A DNA stretch of 64,000 nucleotides from Mytilinidion resinicola (taxonomy: Eukaryota; Ascomycota; Dothideomycetes; Mytilinidiales; Mytilinidiaceae). Below are positions 1-10,827 of the stretch, in pieces; the stretch's first letter is position 1, and every line of letters starts with the position of its first letter. Position numbers and translations under genes: made by a program. The DNA lies in assembly GCF_010093595.1 (NCBI RefSeq), contig NW_022985448.1, positions 3,077 through 67,076 on the forward strand. The letters run 5' to 3'. The notes under the pieces are model-generated. The model was not told the DNA's origin. It did not search any database and saw only the letters and a program-made list of their open reading frames with translations.

Positions 1-10
1 AAAACAACAG

Positions 11-54
11 GTGAACCCTGTCCAGCTGAGAAGTGAACCCTGTACAGCTGAGAC
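11..54. repeat. Two direct copies of a 22-bp unit
   Basis: Bases 11-32 and 33-54 are two adjacent copies of a 22-bp unit (GTGAACCCTGT.CAGCTGAGA) that differ at one internal base and at the last base. No function is apparent. The rest of the first 426 bases holds no recognisable gene. Confidence 0.7.
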
Positions 55-426
55 GCGTAGACAGACGTGCGTAGGAGCATTCTAACTGGCTGCCATCTTT
101 ACCATGTCTACTTTCTTGAATCCTTCTTCCCCCTTGGAAAAACTCCCGACACCTTTCCCACCGGTTTCTAAACCCTTCAACCAACAATTACGCAGCAAAT
201 AATACGGCTAGAGGCTCACATTCGCAAAGCTGAATATTGACTACTAACCACTCACCTTCATCGCGTCCCTTCACAGTCAATGCGACACGTCATCGCCACC
301 TATCACCTCTGTCAGAATCCCCCCTCCATCTTCAAATCTTCAAAACCTGGATACTTCGCGCACGAAAACACTTCAAATGTAGCCCAGCAACGCAGGTCTC
401 GAGCATAGACACACACTAACCCTAGA

Positions 427-777
427 ATGTGCCTCTTCGTCACCCCAATCCACAGCTGCCGTCACCGCCCTGAATTTCTCCTCTCACCCAAATATAAACC
501 TTCTTACATCTTCTGCAAAGATGCGACGGGCTTGACGAGAATAAAGAAAAGACCGTGCCCATGCATCGAGGGCAAGAGAAAGGAGACCGGGACGTGGTGT
601 CCGAATTGCGAGAGGTGTTTTGTGGATTGCTTGAGGAGGATGGACATGCTGCAGCAGGCAGGAGATAATGAGCTGGAGTTGTTTTTGGTGGAACAGAGGG
701 CGAGGAGGAAGGCGAGGTTGTGGAGAGAGAAGGCGGAGAGGAATTTAGGGGAAGGGGAAGACGGGCTCTCGAGCTGA
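427..777 (+). CDS. Small cysteine-containing hypothetical protein
   Basis: A single open frame of 116 residues that I do not recognise as a named family. It has an N-terminal MCLFVTPIHSC stretch, a central cluster of cysteines (CPCIEG, then WCPNCERCFVDC at about residues 55-70) that could bind a metal, and a highly charged Arg/Lys/Glu-rich C-terminal helix. Small fungal proteins starting MC(L/Q)... with scattered Cys/His are common conserved hypotheticals, so the frame is plausible as a gene. It sits alone, upstream of the 3' end of the Baeyer-Villiger monooxygenase gene on the other strand. The 5' leader (237-426) carries a second open frame with no protein-like features. Confidence 0.45.
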   Translation: MCLFVTPIHSCRHRPEFLLSPKYKPSYIFCKDATGLTRIKKRPCPCIEGKRKETGTWCPNCERCFVDCLRRMDMLQQAGDNELELFLVEQRARRKARLWREKAERNLGEGEDGLSS

Positions 778-1076
778 GAAGGAGAGCGTAGAGACCGTCA
801 TGGGCAGGATCTAGACTATTAGCAATTAGGAGAGGTGGCCATTTGCTTCAGTAGGATTCAGGGGTGTTTCGACATCATAAGCTACGTGCGTATCATATAT
901 GTGAACACGGACCCATTACCAGAAGACCTAAGGCTAATCAGCGAGAGTAGTTCACCCGCCACAGTTAGTAGAGCGCAAACGACTCAGCGTTCAGACACAG
1001 ATGAAATTCGCTTATATATGAAGTATAGGAGTATCAACCCTCGTCCTCTATCTCGACATCATACAAGAAAGAACCC

Positions 1077-3178
1077 CTACAACCTCGGCGTATCCTCAAC
1101 ATATTCCGTCACCGGAAGGACCGTCTTGATATCAGTGTACGACATATAGCCCGTGGTATCTCCATTGTCCCGTTCTGCAACCGTAAACCCGCTTCCCAGA
1201 TACGACAGCGGCGCATCTTCTGGCAACCAGGACTCGTAGTCGAAGTCTTCGTAGCGCGGGTTCTCCCACCCGAAGTAGCCGTGCATGGCGGAGCCGGGCC
1301 AGGAGGTAATGACGCGGCCTTCGGGCTTGTTGCGCTTGAACCAGGTGAAGCACTACATATAAAGTTAGTGGATTTTTGTGGAGTATAGATCTGGGAGACC
1401 AACGCTTTCGGAAAGCACTGTGGTGCTCATGTGGTGGTCGACCTGCTTTACCCAGGCGTCGACTGCCTTTTGCCTATGGTGTTCTATTAGCAACGCCGAA
1501 ATCTTCAACAACAGGAGTTTGGTGGACGTACTTGATGACCATGGACTTAATGTACTCGAGCTGGATCTTCTTGATACACTTGATGATATACTTCGCCGCG
1601 GCCTCGAACGTATGCACGATCGAGCCAGCGAACGGCGCCGAGTTCGGTCCAAACATGATGAACAGGTTCGGCATATCCGGTGCTGCGACTCCAAAGTACG
1701 CAACTGGGTCGGGATCCCAGGCTTGCTGTAGCGTGATGCCATTTCGGCCGACGTAGGGGGTATCTCGGTTGTCCATGTTCCTATCATGCTGTAAGCTTCA
1801 AATCCCAACCTCAAAATCACAGGCGCAATAGTGACTTACTTATCAAACCCTGTCGCGCAAATGATCGCCTCGTACTCCCTCTCAACCCCATCGGTGTCAA
1901 TAATGCCCTTCTCCGTGAACTGCTCCACGCCCTTCGGAATCAGATTCGCATTCGGCTTATTCAACGCCTCTAGCCACGCCTGTCCCATGATTAGACGCCT
2001 GCAGCCTGGCGCATACTCCGGCATGAGGATATCGACGAGTTCGGGCTTGGCCTTGCACGTCTGCCGCATGTTCTCTTTCAGCATCTCGCGGAATTGAGCG
2101 TTCATTTCCGTGCCTTTGAGCTGCACGGCTTGCACCATGTTGGTCCATTGCTCTTGCTTCTTGCGGTAGGCGAGGTAGGCTTCGGGGTTGTTGCAGAAGA
2201 ACTTGCGCTCCCAGCGGGGGTGGTCGAAGTTTTTCTCTACGCCTCGCTCAGCCAACTCTTGGAAGTTGGTGCCTCCACCTGGTGGCACCCAGACTTTTCC
2301 GCGGACGTAGTGGTCGAGAGATTTGACAATTGGTTGGATAGCGGGGGTGATCTGGACGCCTGTTGATCTGTGGAGGTTGCGTTAGCGAAGGTAAGACTGT
2401 AAGAGCGAATATGAATTTGTCTCACCCGTATCCAATCACTGCGACACTCTTTCCCGTAACATCGTAGCTGTCATCCCAGTTGGCCGTATGCACCATCTTG
2501 CCCTTGAACTTCTCGCGCCCGGGTACGTTTGGCCATTCCCACGCGTTCACGAAGCCAGTGGCTTTGATGAGGATTTCGGCGTAGTCGGTTTTAACCTGCG
2601 GTCGGCATTCGTGATCAGTCTCTGCTATGGGCGCTGTCTCTTTTTATGAGTAGTACTTACCGTGTTATCTTCTAGGTTCAAAACCTGGACCTCCCACTGG
2701 CCGATATCCGCGTGCCATTTCGCGGTCTGGAACTTGTGGCCAAACTTTACATACTTATAGACGTTGAATTGCTTGGACACGTCTTTAAGGTACTGCTCGA
2801 ATTCCTTGCCGGGTGGGTAGAAGCGTGACCAATTTGGGTTGCTGGCGAAGGTGTATTGGTATGTGTGCGGGGTAAGATCTGGCTGGACTCCAGGATAGTG
2901 GTTCTCAAACCTTCAGAACCGTTAGCTGGATTGCATGAGAAATGCAAAGTACTATCGTCATACCAAGTTCCTCCAACCTCCGAATTCTTCTCGTAGATCG
3001 TCAAATCCAGATTCGGTATCGCCTGGGGGAACAATGCTCCAACGGTAATACCACACATTCCGGCACCAATGCAGATGACTTTAATACGTCGGTAGTCATC
3101 TACAGGGCGGTACTGTGGGTCTGGGGGGTGTGGATTGGCGCCATCGATGTGCATGGGGTTGTATGCTGGGACGGCCAT
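1077..3178 (-). CDS. Type I Baeyer-Villiger monooxygenase (first copy)
   Basis: This multi-exon gene encodes an FAD/NADPH-dependent monooxygenase of about 600 residues that should insert oxygen next to a ketone to give an ester or lactone. Seen in sequence: an N-terminal FAD Rossmann motif (GAGMCGI, about residue 38), GGTWFENHYPG after splicing the first intron (near 2908-2962), the diagnostic family fingerprint FKGKMVHTANW (near 2450-2500), a second nucleotide-binding motif beginning VIGYGSTG across an intron, and the conserved ATGFD and MFGPNSAPF segments towards the C-terminus. The start at 3178 (MAVPAYNPMHIDG) gives a normal N-terminal extension. It is transcribed divergently from the MFS transporter at 3880, with about 700 bp between starts. 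The substrate cannot be read from sequence; steroid-, terpene- or cycloalkanone-type ketones are typical for the family. Confidence 0.93.
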
Positions 3179-3879
3179 CTTGAATACACTGTCTTCTCTA
3201 CCAGCTCTATCTCAAGTCCAAAGAGTGTTCGAAAAGTAGGTACAAAAAACAAAGACGAATTGATCAAGCAAAATGCAGAAGCTACCCATGCTTTAAAGGC
3301 GCGTCCCCAAGCTAGCTCCGCCCGCCTTCACGTGCCTCCTGCTACCACTGCGCCCCATGTTCAGGACCTTCGCCGCACCGCGGGTAGCTAGTCAGACCAA
3401 AGGCGGAATGAAGGTGTTCATGATGCTCGACTGACCGCGGATCGCGTCCAACCGGTCAGCCGAGCCCGCAGCTCCAAGCGATGCGCTAGAGCTGTACCGG
3501 GCTCGGAATGCTCAGATGCCGATATAGAAACCATACATCCGGCGGGCCCCCAGATTATTTTTTCTGAGAAAGACGGGCCCGCACACCAAAAGGTTAGCTG
3601 CTGAAGCGACGGGTGTGGCTGCAATCTAGATCGCAAACCGGGAATAGGATTTGGACTGTATGCCGAGTAGCCCACTTGCCGGACGGACCCTGCATGCTTC
3701 AGTCGGCGCGAGGTCAGTGAATCGGACTTTTGTTTCCAGTGGTACGGATCTGGGATTGCTTTTGGAAGCAGGTGATTCTTGGTTAGCAGTCGAAATTTCG
3801 AGCGGGTGGTGTTTTGCCCAGAGGATTCGCGGACGCAATCTGAACCACCCACCCCGGACCACGCCTCGTACTCTGGAAA
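3179..3879. promoter_or_regulatory. Divergent promoter region, BVMO / MFS transporter
   Basis: About 700 bp between two start codons facing away from each other. Two CGGGCCC cores (3543-3549 and 3574-3580, the second inside the palindrome GCGGGCCCGT/ACGGGCCCGC) lie mid-region and could be regulator half-sites. No coding features are recognised. The spacing fits a shared promoter; no binding factor can be named. Confidence 0.4.
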
Positions 3880-5747
3880 ATGTCGCACGAGGCTGAAGAA
3901 AAGCCTTCCAAGGAGTTCAACAGCGTTGCTTCCATTGCCTTGACGGAGGTGGAGAAACCGGCCTTGGATGATCCCGAGAGTCGAGAATTGGACATTGAGA
4001 AACAAGAGCCTACAGAGACTCTGGAAGAAAAGCAAGATGGCCTCACCGAGGTCAACAATAACATCGTAGATTGGGATGGAGAAAATGATCCTGAGAATCC
4101 ACGGAACTGGTCGAGGGGGAAGAAGTTGCTCAATGTTGGGATCATCTCAGCTTCGTCTCTCACTTCGTACGTTTGCAACAGCACTACTCGCGAAACCACC
4201 GCAAATACGGCCATGGTGACTGACACTATACATATCAAGACCCTTGGCATCTTCGATGGTAGCACCAGGTGTAAAGGCTCTCATGGCCGAATTCCACAGT
4301 GACAGTCGTTTATTATCATCATTTACTGTTTCATGTTATATTCTCGGCTTTGCCTTCGGCCCCTTGGTGTAAGTCCCCATATTTCTTACAAGAAGTCTGC
4401 ATTGATCACTTGAATGACTCTTCAAAGACTAGCTCCGCTATCAGAACTCTACGGAAGACGCAAGGTCTATTTGTTATCATGGCTCATGTCATTTGGTTTC
4501 ACTCTCGGTTGCGCCAAAGCTCCGTCACTTGGAGCATTCATCGTATTCAGAGTGCTAGCAGGCTGCGGAGGTGTCGTCGCCCAAGTGAATGGAGGTGGAA
4601 CTATAGTTGATGTATATGACGTTCACCAAAGAGGGGCTGCTATGTCCATCTTCGCCATGGGCCCTCTACTCGGTCCCGTGATAGGGCCCATCGGTGGTGG
4701 ATTTCTGGCCGAAGCCAAAGGATGGAGGCAAGATACCTCCTCTATTCATTCGGAATCCCGCTAATAAGTGAATTGTAGATGGGTATTCTGGTTTCTCACT
4801 ATCCTCTTTGGGGTCTCAACTGTCGTTGGAGTCCTATTTTTACGGGAAACCTATGCTCCAACACTACTCGCGAATAAAACTAAGCGCCTCATCAAAGAAA
4901 CCGGCAACCAGAACCTCGAGTCCAAACTCGCCATCAAAAAGACACCAAAGGACATCTTCTGGACGGCCATACGACGTCCAATGACGATGTTGTTTCATGA
5001 CCCGATTGTGGCTATCCTATCAGTGTAAGTCTAATGAACCACCATCGTGACGCGCCCTATTTCGGGATGCCTACTAACCATATCTACAGTTACATCGCGA
5101 TCATCTTCGCGTTCTTATACCTCCTCTTCGCCACCTTCCCCACCGTCTTCGCGGAACAGTACCATTTCAACACAGGCATCCAAGGTCTTGCATACATCGG
5201 GATGGGCGTAGGTAATTTGTCGGGCGCCGTCTTGACAGCATTCACGAGCGATCGGATATCCATTGCCCTAGCTAAGAAGCACGGCGGACCTAAAGCTGAA
5301 TTCCGACTCATCACAGTGATGATGACGTGTTGGGCCTGCCCTGTCGGGCTGTTCTGGTATGGCTGGGCTGCTGAGGCAAAGGTCCATTGGATTGTTCCGA
5401 TTATGGGGACGGCGCTGTTCGGGCTTGGGCTTTTTGGTACTATGGTGAGGCTGAACTATGCTTCCTTGGATTTTCGAAAGCTGATGACTTGCGTGCAGAT
5501 GCCAGTACAGACGTACTTGATTGACTCGTACAAACGATACGCTGCGTCAGCTCTTGCAGCGTCAACGTTGCTGAGATCGCTTCTTGGTGCGCTCTTACCT
5601 CTCGCGGGACAAAATCTGTACATCAAACTGGGGTACGGGTGGGGAAACTCCCTCCTGGGGTTTATTGGGGTTGCGATGTTGCCATTCCCCTTTCTGTTCT
5701 ATCGATACGGCGAGGCAATAAGGAATAAGTTCAAGAGGGAGTACTGA
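3880..5747 (+). CDS. MFS transporter, DHA1 (drug:H+ antiporter) family
   Basis: This is a membrane exporter or importer of small molecules with about 12 predicted membrane segments and roughly 510 residues. The long acidic N-terminus is followed by the DHA1 landmark ENPRNWS, then [17 protein letters not shown] across intron 1, the loop motif [11 protein letters not shown], the RVLAGCGG helix, and [15 protein letters not shown] (antiporter motif C). At least five introns are needed. One (4728-4778) has a GC-AG boundary (AG|GCAAGA...TTGTAG). Another (5445-5498, 54 nt, GTGAGG...GTGCAG) is a multiple of three without a stop, so it is silently translated if missed. Divergent from the BVMO, it probably moves the cluster's substrate or product, which is inference from position. 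Confidence 0.92.
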
Positions 5748-6010
5748 TAAGTCGCGTCGGAAAGGGGAAGCTGACTGCACAAAGACTAAATTGATAGCTA
5801 TTTGGGGGCTAGGCTTTAAAACATATGTAAATAGCCACGATATCATAGAATAGAGATAATCCCGGGGGCTTGAAGGACAGGCTTCCAATGTCAAAAGCTT
5901 ATTACCCCATTTCACACGCAGCACACTTAATTTCATTACTAATAGTATCACGTGAAGGCAATGGCTTGAAAAGCAATGAAGCATGTATTATGTGCTGTAT
6001 GTATGAGCGT

Positions 6011-7745
6011 CTAGTGTACTTGCGCATCGCCAGCCTTGTAGTAATGCAGAACCTGAAGATCGCAGTACGTCTTGATGGCTCCTGGTCCACCTTCAACACC
6101 GATACCACTTTCCTTGTGGCCACCGAAGGGGATCTTGATGGATACCTTCTCCATACTGTTAATGTGAACACTCCCAACATCCAGCTGCTTCGCGATTCGT
6201 GTAGCCTGATCCAAGTCGTTGGACCAGACGCTGGCGCCCAAGCCCATTTCCGAGTCGTTCGCGAGCTCAATCACCTCCTCTTCCGTCGACCAGGGCATAC
6301 TTGGCACAATCGGTCCCTGTATTAAAAGTTAGCAATTAGAAGGACGTGTAAATTCCGACGGCTTAGGCTTACAAACTGCTCCTCCGTTACGATTCTAGAG
6401 TTGGCTGGAGGCTGATCCACGATGGTGGGCTCAAAGAAAAACCCCTTCTTATCGATGACTGCCCCATTGCCAATAGTCTTATGTCCCTGCGTCTTGGAGT
6501 CTTCAAAAATGCTCTTGACCTTGTTATATTGCATTTCGTTCTGGACGGGGCCAATGGTCACACCCTCCGCATCGCTGGCCCCGACTTTGAAACTCCGCGC
6601 AGCCTTCGCTATGGCTTCAAGGAACTGGGGATAGATGTCTTCGTGGATATAGATTCGCTTTGTTCCCGCGCAGACTTGTCCTGTGTTGAAGAAAGCGCCC
6701 AAGATAACCTGAGGAGCAGCTTTCTCGATATCGACGTCTTTGCAAACGATCGTGGCGTCATTTCCTCCACTACAAGACTGTCAGCTATATGTTCGAAAAA
6801 AGAACTTAGAAAGATCGTACAGTTCAAGAGTGACTCTCTTCAGAGTCTTCGCCGCCGCTTCTGCGATTTTCTTGCCAGTTGCAACTGATCCAGCGAATGA
6901 TATCTTCGCAATGGAAGGGTGAGTGGTCAGGAGCGGGCCAAGGTTATCGTTCCCGTTGAGCACTGAAAGAACACCCGGAGGGAGGATTCCCTGAGCTATC
7001 TCTACTAGCTTTAAGGCTGAATAAGGCGAGAATGGCGACGGCTTTACGATGACGGTGTTTCCGGCCATCAGACCAGGGAGGAACTTCATGGTTGCCTGTC
7101 CAAGAGGATCTGCAAGCTGTTTAGCAACTGGAAAACACTTTGGTCAAAATGATACCTTGGGGGCCGCTTACAGTTCCAAGGGCATATGGCAGCCACCACG
7201 CCCAAGGGCTGGTATCTCAGGACATACTCTCGGTCTTCGCCTTGGACTACCTCATCTTCAAGCGTCAAGTTTGCTGATCTCGTTAGGTCACAATCTAAGA
7301 CGAAGGATGCTTGGAACATCGTAACATACTGAAAAATTCAAAAGCCTCGGCACAGGCATAATGAGCTTCATGGTGAGCAAAGCCTTTCTGTCGCGTATTG
7401 TGAGAAGTGAATTCATTGAAGCTTGGAAGCTTGACGAACCGGCTTGCCGATTTCCTTCATGACCAAATCTCCAAGGTCCCCAAGATATGGCTTGATGGCC
7501 GCCGCATATTTTTTCAACAGGACCGATCTCTCCTGGAGGGTCGTTTTGCTCCATGATTTGAAGGCAGTCTTCGCGGCCTGGATCGTGTCCTCAATGTCTT
7601 TAGCGCTCGCAATCGGGACATCCCATAGATCCTGCTGAGTCGATGGGTTGAACCCGTGGAGGAATTCCTTGCTGCTTCGCTTCTCACCGTTGACGATGTT
7701 GTAGAATTGAGTGAAATCAACCTCGGTCGTCCTTGCGGGTGCCAT
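6011..7745 (-). CDS. Aldehyde dehydrogenase (NAD(P)+-dependent)
   Basis: Oxidises an aldehyde to the acid. The spliced protein (about 475 residues) shows the whole family order: FNPSTQQDLWDVP near the N-terminus, QPLGVVAAICPWN, the cofactor segment MAGNTVIVKPSPFSPYS, FAGSVATGKKI (nucleotide binding), VTLELGGND with the general-base Glu (formed across an intron near 6770-6830), the catalytic cysteine in NTGQVCAG, and the C-terminal PFGGHKESGIGVEGG. The start at 7745 (MAPARTTEVDF) is the first in-frame Met. It is divergent from the FAH-family gene at 8375. In a ring-degrading pathway it would oxidise the semialdehyde or aldehyde produced by cleavage. The specific substrate is unknown. Confidence 0.95.
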
Positions 7746-8374
7746 GATGAACGAGAATATGCCAGAGTGCTTTAAAGTCCTAAGCCTCGAAGCAACCTAT
7801 TTGTAGAAAAAATGCTAGACAGGTGTTCGGACGAAACGCTGCAAGCCTGCAATACGTTGACTGGTGTTAGAGTAGAAACGGAGATTAGAGCATGAGAACA
7901 AGTCCGGCTGAATCAGAGGAGGCAAATGGCCAATGAATACAGTACTTTCGCGTTCTTTGCCACTTCGCAAACTATGTTGTGTCTGCTTGAACTTATAGTT
8001 CGGGTCCGGGTATACTGGCTTCCTCGTGGTTCCGATATTCCACCGGGTGTCGTCCTCTTCCAGCATTGGTGCTCGGCCCGCTACCATCGCATTGGATCCT
8101 CACAAGCTACACTGCAAGCACCCCTCTTTCACCCCGCATTTCTAAGCACCAAAATTATGGAGGATATGTCGGATAAAACGGATCGACTTCGGTCTAGGGT
8201 TGGCCGGCCATGGCGAATTCGATGTCACGTGTGGCGGAATAAATTCGCGGAATGGCGCAAGCAAGACTACATATAGAGCGAGAAGAATGCCATGGCTATT
8301 GGATATTTTGCTCAGACTCGTGATTCACTTCAAGATATCGCCAGTGAAATTTCCCAGCTCAGAAAATAATCAAA
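7746..8374. promoter_or_regulatory. Divergent promoter region, ALDH / FAH-family hydrolase
   Basis: A 629-bp gap between divergent starts. It contains the 10-bp palindrome TGGCCGGCCA (about 8204-8213) and a nearby CACGTG E-box-like site (about 8225). No gene is recognised here; the open frames are short and without protein-like features. Confidence 0.35.
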
Positions 8375-9357
8375 ATGGCCGATACTTGGACTCATCTTGT
8401 GCGGTTCTACCACAACGGAATCCCTACCTTTGGCCAATTAGTCGACTCTTATGATGGCGGAGACCTTCCTGATACATTCAAGGTGAAGGTTGCGAGCGGT
8501 GATCCAGTCAATGCAACCATCAAGTACACTGGCGAAACCGCCGAAGTGGTGAAGAAGGATCTCCTGGCGCCGGTTGCGAACGTCCCGATTGTCATCAACG
8601 TTGGGTTGAACTACAGCGATCACATTGAGGAGTCGCAATTCCATCTTGCAGTATGCTTTCTAGGTCCTATTGCACGTCTATTAATGCTCATTTCTCATAG
8701 GATCTTGCCGCCCCAATTCCTTACATTTTCTACCGACCCACCGAGTCAATCGCTGCGCCCTACCAGGATGTCAGGGTATACAAGGTGCAACAAGAATGCC
8801 TCGACTACGAAGGCGAAATGGTATTCCAAACGGACAGGTTTCCCCTGAGGGATATTTCCGTGGAGGAAGCGTCGAAGCACATCATTGGTTTCTCAGTCGG
8901 AAATGACTTCTCGCCTCGTCCTGGCAAAGTACTCGGCAAGATGAATTTCATCTACTCGAAAGCCTTCGATGACTGGACTCCAGTTGGGCCGGTGCTGGTG
9001 AACCCGAGCGTGGTGGGAGACCTGCCGCAGCTCGATCTGAAAACCACAGTGAATGGAAAGGTGAAGCAGTCGAGCAACACGAAGAACATGATCTTCAATG
9101 TTGCCGAGATTCTATCGAACATGTCTGTGGGCCATACTGTTGCTCCCGGAACGGTCGTCTTCTCTGGGTAAGACATTCTACTACGAGCAATATTTGGCTG
9201 ATTACTGACTTCATATTAAAGAACATGTTCCGGCGGTGAATGGTTTGCGGCCCAGGGTAAGGGAGGTTATAAATCTGGATTGGTAAACGGGGATGTCGTT
9301 GAGGTCGAGCTTGCTAAGCTCGGCAAGATCCGCACCAAGGTCGTGCTTGACGAGTAA
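8375..9357 (+). CDS. Fumarylacetoacetate hydrolase (FAH) family protein
   Basis: Members of this family cleave C-C bonds in diketo acids or act as hydratases, decarboxylases or isomerases on ring-cleavage products, using a divalent metal. Three exons (introns near 8650-8700 and 9168-9221) give about 290 residues. Visible are NVGLNYSDHIEES, the metal-binding region PYIFYRPTES...DYEGEM (Glu residues of the ExE site), GFSVGNDFSPR, and the C-terminal barrel with the GTVVFSGTCSGGEWF turn, where fungal relatives usually have GTPxG. It is divergent from the aldehyde dehydrogenase and 4.6 kb upstream of the extradiol dioxygenase, which fits a role after ring opening (inference). True tyrosine-pathway FAH is longer, so this is the short FAH-domain subfamily. 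Confidence 0.9.
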
Positions 9358-9744
9358 ATATATCTATCCGAAGCAGCTGAGAAAGCTCAATCGTGAATGT
9401 TACCACATAGCTCAACATGAGCTGCAAATCAATGAATGGTAATATAATCCAAATTTAGATTACAACTTAAAGCGTTTTGCGTTGCCATGAAATCTAAAAA
9501 GCGTGAATTTCTGGAGTATGTTCACCGTCAGGCACGTGCTCCTCACGTGACTGTCAATCTAATTTTGATCGCTCTTATTACTCTGAAGAGGGAGACGTAG
9601 GTATTTATCCGCGAGAACGGACTTCGGAATCGACGAAGCCGATCACTCACATGATCTCTGGGTTCTTAGATGAAAGTTCGCGCGGCATGAAGTTGACCAT
9701 ATACACCTTCCATGTGAACTCTCGAACGAAAACATCAAGCGCCA

Positions 9745-10579
9745 ATGGCGACCACATTAATTCAAGACCTCTTCGAGACTATTCGAAAGTCGTTTCCAGA
9801 ATCGCTTCCCCAGGATTCTTGGTACATCCCAGTCGTAACTCAAACACCTTCTCCATCTCAACTTGCGCACTTCACCTGACAGTCCCAGGCATCAGCGTTG
9901 CTAGCAACAGATGGAGGAGAAAACTTCGCGGCTCTTTACAAATACGCGATCAAGCAGCTAGGACCTGGCTCTAGCAGTGAAGCACGAAAAAACGTATCCC
10001 GCCGCCTCCGCGAAGTCATTATCAAGACATGGACGCTCCTGGGCCTTCCGAAAGTCTTTCCAGCATACTACTCGCTTGCCAGCGCCGAAGCCCCTGGAGA
10101 TGCTGCCGCAGATTTCGAAAGATCTGAGCGCCGGGCGAATCTTCATCCAGATGAAGTATCTGCACGGGGCCAGGACTGGATCGAAAGGGAGCTCGCAGAT
10201 GATGGGGAGGTGGTCAGGAAGTCGCTGTCTACAAACCCAGACCTGGGTATGAACATCCTCGACTTCACAGAGTTTGAGAGTCACTGAACTAATTTGTGGC
10301 GGATATAGCTTGGACAATGAAGTTCATTCAGTACGGCTACTTCTTCGCCGACACTTCCGTCTTGGGCACCATCGAGAATGAGATGTGCATCCTCGCGGCT
10401 CTGATGGGGCAGGGAGCACAGATCGCAACGTTTGTGCATATGAAGAGTTTAAGAAGACTGGGGGCTTCAAAGTCCGAGGCGGAAGCTTTCCAGGACGTTG
10501 TGGTGAAGGTTGCTGTGTTTCAGGGGAAGAATACGAGCTCGTGGCATCGATTCGAGGAGATTGAGCATTTGTTCGAATA
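9745..10579 (+). CDS. Carboxymuconolactone decarboxylase / AhpD-like protein
   Basis: An alpha-helical protein of about 240 residues. The likely start is MATTLIQDLFETIRKSFPES at 9745. A first intron (GTAACT... to CAG at 9882 or 9888) removes an in-frame TGA, and a second (from about 10245, GTATGA, to about 10309, ATAG) joins STNPDL to WTMKFIQYGYFFAD. The central VSRRLREVIIKTWTLLGLPKVFPAYYS and C-terminal TIENEMCILAALMGQG segments resemble the AhpD-like fold of fungal proteins annotated as carboxymuconolactone decarboxylase. The CxxC of peroxidase-type AhpD is absent, so a peroxide-reductase role is unlikely. It may act on a lactone or ring-cleavage intermediate. The family call is moderate and the exact first splice is uncertain. 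Confidence 0.7.
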
Positions 10580-10827
10580 GCTTCACGTCGGATAATCAAT
10601 TGCTCTTCCAGACATGAAAATTCGGTGAAAGTGCGGAGTAGAGCTTAGTCTCAGAAATATGCATTCGGCTCGTGTGCCGGTGCCTCGGAACGGGCAGATC
10701 CGCGGCGGAATGACAGCATCTTGAATATATTTCCTCGAGGTTACTTCTTAACTCCGCCAAACTTTTCGTGGGGTTCAATCGCGATATTCTAATATTGAGC
10801 CAGCAACGGCTCATGCATTCCTTCACA

